The position numbers and the translations under genes were made by a program. Under the pieces are notes generated by a model. It was not told the origin of the DNA and did not search any database. It worked only from the letters and a program-made list of their open reading frames with translations. A stretch of DNA of 9,878 nt, from NCBI GenBank assembly GCA_027001525.1, contig JALTMR010000514.1, positions 1 through 9,878 of the forward strand. Reading direction: 5' to 3'. Source of the DNA: Gammaproteobacteria bacterium (GTDB lineage: Bacteria; Pseudomonadota; Gammaproteobacteria; Tenderiales; Tenderiaceae). This document shows, one piece after another, positions 7,344-9,878 of the stretch. The first letter of the stretch is position 1. Every line of letters begins with the position of its first letter.

Positions 7344-8662
7344 CCGTGTTTTGGGTAGTTGTGGGTAGCTTGATCGGAGCGGCTCTGTTATTTGTGATTC
7401 CCCCGCTTTTTAAGAAGAGCCGCAAGACGGTTGAGGTGGATCGCGAGGCAGTCAATATTTCAATCTATAAAAATCAGCTAAAAGATCTGGAGAGTGATCT
7501 GGCGGCGGGTGATGTCAGCCAGGAGCAGTACGACAGCTCGCGCCAGGAGATTGAACGGCGTCTGCTGGAGGACGCAGAAGATGCCCGCCAGGAGGGCATG
7601 GCCAAGGCTGACCACAAAGGCTTGATGGTGGCTACCTCTGTGGTGCTGGCGGTAGCGCTGCCGGTGTTTGCCGTGACGATGTACTTCAATATAGGCAACC
7701 TCGAAGGGCTGAATCCTGAGCAGGCTTCCCTGGTTCAGGAGGCATCGCCTCATGGAAACAGTGAAGCCGAGATGGCGCAGCAGATTGAGCAGATGATAGG
7801 CAGCCTCGCCCAGCGTTTGCAGAAAGATCCGTCAGATATCGAGGGATGGGTCATGCTGGGGCGCTCCTTTACCGTCATCGGTCGTTATGATGATGCCGTG
7901 ATGGCCTTTGGCAAGGCCTATCAGTTTGCTGGCGATGACCCTAACGTTTTGACTGACTACGCAGACGCATTGGCCATGGCCAATGGCGAAAGCCTGGAAG
8001 GCCAGCCGATGGAGCTGCTGGAAAGAGCGCTGCAGGTTGATCCCGTCAACCAGAAAGCGTTGTGGCTCCTGGGTACGGCCTATTTTGAACGCGGTGATTT
8101 TACCGGCGCCATCGAATACTACAATCGCCTGCTTAAAGCTGTACCGCCCAATTCGGAAGATGCTGATGTCATGCGCGCCAATATCAAGGAAGCGCTGACT
8201 TATCAGAAGCGAAAAGAGCGTGGTGAATTTGGTGAACTGGCCCCCTCTACCGGTTCAGCTGCCGCTATTGCTGAGGCCGAGGCGGCGGTGGCCGGTGTCG
8301 CCGCTCCGGTGGCTGCCAGGGCTGAGGTGAGCGGCCGGGTCAGTCTGAGTGACGAGCTGCGCGATAAGGTAGCGCCTACCGATACGCTGTTTATTTTTGC
8401 CCGGGCAGTGGACGGGCCGCCGATGCCGCTGGCGATTATTCGCACCCAGGTCAGTGATCTGCCACGCGACTTTTCGCTTGATGAGAGCATGGCGATGATG
8501 CCCTCCATGAGTATGGCCAATTTTGCCGAAGTGGTTGTCGGTGCCCGTATCTCCAAAGCGGGTGACGCCATGCCCCAAAGCGGTGACCTGCAGGGCCTGA
8601 GCCAACCGGTTGCCATTGGCACCAGCGGTCTGGTGCTGACGATCGACAGCGTCGTGCCCTAG
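7340..8662 (+). CDS. ccmI: CcmI (CycH), TPR chaperone for apocytochrome c
   Basis: CcmI captures the C-terminal helix of apocytochromes c and presents them to CcmF-CcmH. The 440-residue product has membrane helices at about 3-23 and 96-116, which flank a charged loop (about 25-92) rich in Gln, Glu and Arg. A periplasmic TPR region follows, at about 140-290 (for example ALWLLGTAYFERGDFTGAIEYYNRLL). After an Ala-rich linker (about 303-328) comes a C-terminal beta domain (330-440) with LSDELRDKVAPTDTLFIFARA, typical of the CcmI/NrfG group. ATG 7340 overlaps the ccmH stop, and GGGAG at 7325-7329 is the SD. The stop codon TAG (8660-8662) forms the left junction of a MITE-like element. The protein itself looks intact. 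Confidence 0.94.
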   Translation: MTVFWVVVGSLIGAALLFVIPPLFKKSRKTVEVDREAVNISIYKNQLKDLESDLAAGDVSQEQYDSSRQEIERRLLEDAEDARQEGMAKADHKGLMVATSVVLAVALPVFAVTMYFNIGNLEGLNPEQASLVQEASPHGNSEAEMAQQIEQMIGSLAQRLQKDPSDIEGWVMLGRSFTVIGRYDDAVMAFGKAYQFAGDDPNVLTDYADALAMANGESLEGQPMELLERALQVDPVNQKALWLLGTAYFERGDFTGAIEYYNRLLKAVPPNSEDADVMRANIKEALTYQKRKERGEFGELAPSTGSAAAIAEAEAAVAGVAAPVAARAEVSGRVSLSDELRDKVAPTDTLFIFARAVDGPPMPLAIIRTQVSDLPRDFSLDESMAMMPSMSMANFAEVVVGARISKAGDAMPQSGDLQGLSQPVAIGTSGLVLTIDSVVP

Positions 8663-8692
8663 TGTGGTGTAACAGACAACACGCGCATATAG
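8662..8692 (+). repeat. Left terminal inverted repeat of the MITE-like element
   Basis: These 31 bases match the reverse complement of 8894-8924 at 28 positions. The first 11 bases are identical, and so are the last 12, ACGCGCATATAG. The first G completes the ccmI stop codon. Confidence 0.85.
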
Positions 8693-8693
8693 A

Positions 8694-8786
8694 GCGTCAC
8701 AAATTTGTCGCAACAAGGCGCCGTTCGCAGGAAATGTCGGCCGCCTTTTCAAGAACGGCAACGCAGTGGCGGCGAATTTGTGGCGC
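8694..8786. repeat. Internal imperfect hairpin A of the MITE-like element
   Basis: The arms are GCGTCACAAATTTGTCGC (8694-8711) and GCGGCGAATTTGTGGCGC (8769-8786). They pair at 15 of 18 positions. The three exceptions place T opposite G, so all 18 could pair in a + strand RNA with G-U wobbles. GTTC (8723-8726) and GAAC (8753-8756) pair further in. Confidence 0.7.
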
Positions 8787-8795
8787 TCCCTCCGG

Positions 8796-8894
8796 GCAAA
8801 GCGCTCATCCCCCATCTGCGTTGTTGTGTTTTCTCGACGTAGGCCCGCTATGCCTTCAAAAACACGCCTAGCAGCTGGGGGATGAGCACTTTGC
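8796..8894. repeat. Internal imperfect hairpin B of the MITE-like element
   Basis: The arms GCAAAGCGCTCATCCCCCA (8796-8814) and TGGGGGATGAGCACTTTGC (8876-8894) pair at 18 of 19 positions. GTGTTTT (8826-8832) and AAAACAC further in continue the symmetry. The right arm abuts the right terminal repeat. Confidence 0.78.
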
Positions 8895-8924
8895 TATATG
8901 CGCGTATTGTCCATTACACCACAC
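8894..8924 (-). repeat. Right terminal inverted repeat of the MITE-like element
   Basis: This is the reverse complement of the left terminal repeat with three mismatches in 31 bases. It is followed by TAG (8925-8927), which carries the duplicated TA. Confidence 0.85.
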
Positions 8925-8958
8925 TAGCTTTTCCTGATTGCGGGAGCGCTGTATTAAC

Positions 8959-9507
8959 ATGCCCAAAGCCGGTTTGAATCTTGCCGTTTTGGGCTTTTTT
9001 GTCTCTTCCCTGTTTGGTTGCTCCTCATCGGATCAGGCGCTGACGGACACGCTGGTGGTCGGCGAAGGCATACCCGATATTCAGCTGGCCACTTTCGATG
9101 GGGGGCAGGCCTCTTTGGCCGCCTACCGTGGCAAGCTGGTGGTGCTGAACCTGTGGGCGACCTGGTGTGAGCCATGCCGGCGCGAAATGCCGGCATTACA
9201 GGCCTTGAGTGATGCTCTGGATCCGGAGCGATTTGCGGTGCTCGGCCTCTCTGTTGATGATGATGCTCATGTGGTGCGTGAGTTTTTACTTGAGCGAAAG
9301 ATCCGCTTCACCAACTATCTCGATCCTGGCGGCGTCCAGGCCAGTGGTGAACTGGGGATTCAACTTTATCCCTATACCTTGTTGATTGCGCCTGACGGGC
9401 GTTTGATTCAGCGTGTGCCCGGGGCGCGGGAGTGGCATCGAGATGAGGTAGTGGCGCTCCTGCAGCAGGCCTTCGCGGGTGACTATTCGGGTTTGCAGGT
9501 GGAGTGA
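8959..9507 (+). CDS. TlpA-family thioredoxin-like lipoprotein
   Basis: The product is a 182-residue periplasmic thiol-disulfide oxidoreductase. The signal peptide ends in a lipobox, LFGC, with lipidated C21 followed by Ser, so it is not marked for inner-membrane retention. The TlpA/AhpC-TSA-type thioredoxin fold has the active site WATWCEPC (C70, C73) followed by RREMP. A later LYPYT carries the likely cis-proline P138. I chose ATG 8959 because it begins directly with the signal peptide. GGGAG at 8942-8946 is a somewhat distant SD, and a TTG at 8938 would add seven residues unlike a signal peptide. It follows ccmI and precedes a cytochrome c gene, so a role in keeping apocytochrome thiols reduced is plausible. 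That role is inference, since TlpA-like proteins also serve oxidase assembly and other pathways. Confidence 0.88.
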   Translation: MPKAGLNLAVLGFFVSSLFGCSSSDQALTDTLVVGEGIPDIQLATFDGGQASLAAYRGKLVVLNLWATWCEPCRREMPALQALSDALDPERFAVLGLSVDDDAHVVREFLLERKIRFTNYLDPGGVQASGELGIQLYPYTLLIAPDGRLIQRVPGAREWHRDEVVALLQQAFAGDYSGLQVE

Positions 9508-9595
9508 GTGGAGCGCCGCCCCGAAGCGGGACAGCCATTGCCCGGGAGTGGTAGTATTGTGGCCTTCAATCCGCCTCATGTTGGGGACGAAGAAT

Positions 9596-9878
9596 ATGAA
9601 AAAAGTGATTAAGCTGGGTCTGGGCACGGCGCTGGCCATGTGGGTCATGTTGGTGGTCACTCCTGCACAGGCGGCCGATCCGCGTGCCGGGGCCAAACTC
9701 TATAATATGCACTGCACTACCTGCCACGGTGCGCGTGGGGTGGCGAGGATGCCTGGTGTGCCTGACTTTCGTCGGGGAGGGGCACTGTTCAAAAGTGATC
9801 CCCAGCTGCTTCAGATGATAGAACAAGGTGGCGGGGTGATGCCCGCTTTTCGTGGTTTGATGTCTACATACGAAATTA
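9596..9878 (+). CDS. Class I c-type cytochrome, truncated by the right edge
   Basis: The frame is open from ATG 9596 to the edge, giving 94 complete codons. The product has a Sec signal peptide (MKKVIKLGLG..., cleavage near AQA-AD, residue 26). The single haem site MHCTTCH (C40, C43, H44) comes close after it. GGGVMPAFRG (78-87) has M82 as the probable sixth haem ligand, as in small soluble cytochromes of the c5/c551/cbb3-like group. It is probably a soluble periplasmic electron carrier and a client of the upstream Ccm proteins. GGGGAC about ten bases upstream is a modest SD. The 88-base gap after the thioredoxin gene holds no clear terminator, so co-transcription is possible. The C-terminus and any second haem domain lie outside the window. 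Confidence 0.88.
   Translation, partial: MKKVIKLGLGTALAMWVMLVVTPAQAADPRAGAKLYNMHCTTCHGARGVARMPGVPDFRRGGALFKSDPQLLQMIEQGGGVMPAFRGLMSTYEI

Larger units (their letters stand above)
8662..8924. mobile_element. MITE-like non-autonomous element with 31-bp terminal inverted repeats
   Basis: This 263-bp non-coding segment begins GTGTGGTGTAA and ends with its exact reverse complement, TTACACCACAC. The terminal repeats extend to 31 bp with three mismatches. The dinucleotide TA is duplicated at 8660-8661 and 8925-8926, inside CTAG at both junctions (8659-8662 and 8924-8927). Removing the element and one TA restores a single CTAG. TA duplication within CTAG is the known habit of IS630/Tc1-mariner family transposases, so mobilisation by such an enzyme is an inference. 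The interior holds two long imperfect hairpins and no credible gene. The short open frame at 8662-8871 has no start context or recognisable protein. Confidence 0.8.

Noticed and set aside
7340..8662. Possible frameshifted ccmH-ccmI fusion
   Set aside because: Separate ccmH and ccmI with an ATGA overlap is a normal arrangement outside enterics. Both proteins have complete start regions, and ccmI has its own membrane helix at the N-terminus.
8662..8871. Open frame of 69 codons on the + strand inside the MITE-like element
   Set aside because: It lies wholly in inverted-repeat DNA, starts in the terminal repeat, has no SD and reads as low-quality sequence without a domain.
9508..9595. Possible terminator CCCG-AAG-CGGG between the thioredoxin and cytochrome genes
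   Set aside because: The stem has only four bases and no T tract follows.

Overview
The window carries a complete System I cytochrome c maturation (ccm) operon on the + strand, in the order ccmA-B-C-D-E-F-G-H-I. Downstream are a TlpA-type thioredoxin lipoprotein gene and the start of a class I cytochrome c gene, which runs off the right edge. The ccm gene order, the separate ccmH and ccmI genes (fused in E. coli), the haem-binding His form of CcmE and the close resemblance to E. coli and Pseudomonas Ccm proteins point to a gammaproteobacterium of moderate GC content. The exact taxon cannot be fixed from the sequence.

Layout. 1-129 is the C-terminal tail of a formylglycine-generating-enzyme (SUMF1-like) domain protein. 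130-455 is an AT-richer gap without a recognisable gene. 456-1382 encodes an integral membrane protein with two pairs of histidines, each pair 14 residues apart in a hydrophobic helix, which suggests two stacked b-type haems. A clear intrinsic terminator (1484-1517) closes that unit, and a promoter with a consensus -10 (1558-1563) starts the ccm operon. The ccm genes (1599-8662) are tightly packed, mostly overlapping by 1-8 bases or separated by 3-20 bases. 8662-8924 is a 263-bp non-coding element with 31-bp terminal inverted repeats and two internal hairpins, flanked by TA duplications inside CTAG. It has the form of a miniature inverted-repeat transposable element (MITE) that inserted into the ccmI stop codon and restored it. 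After it come the TlpA-like lipoprotein (8959-9507) and the cytochrome c gene (9596 to the edge).

How the genes work together. CcmABCD load haem onto the periplasmic chaperone CcmE. CcmF with CcmH and CcmI ligates haem to apocytochrome. CcmG and CcmH keep the CxxCH thiols reduced. The downstream thioredoxin lipoprotein may add reducing capacity, and the cytochrome c is a likely client of the machinery.

Most of the window is a well-known system. The points worth a second look are the MITE-like insertion exactly in the ccmI stop codon, its two-hairpin architecture, and the unassigned putative di-haem membrane protein upstream. I saw no evidence of an undescribed multi-gene system.
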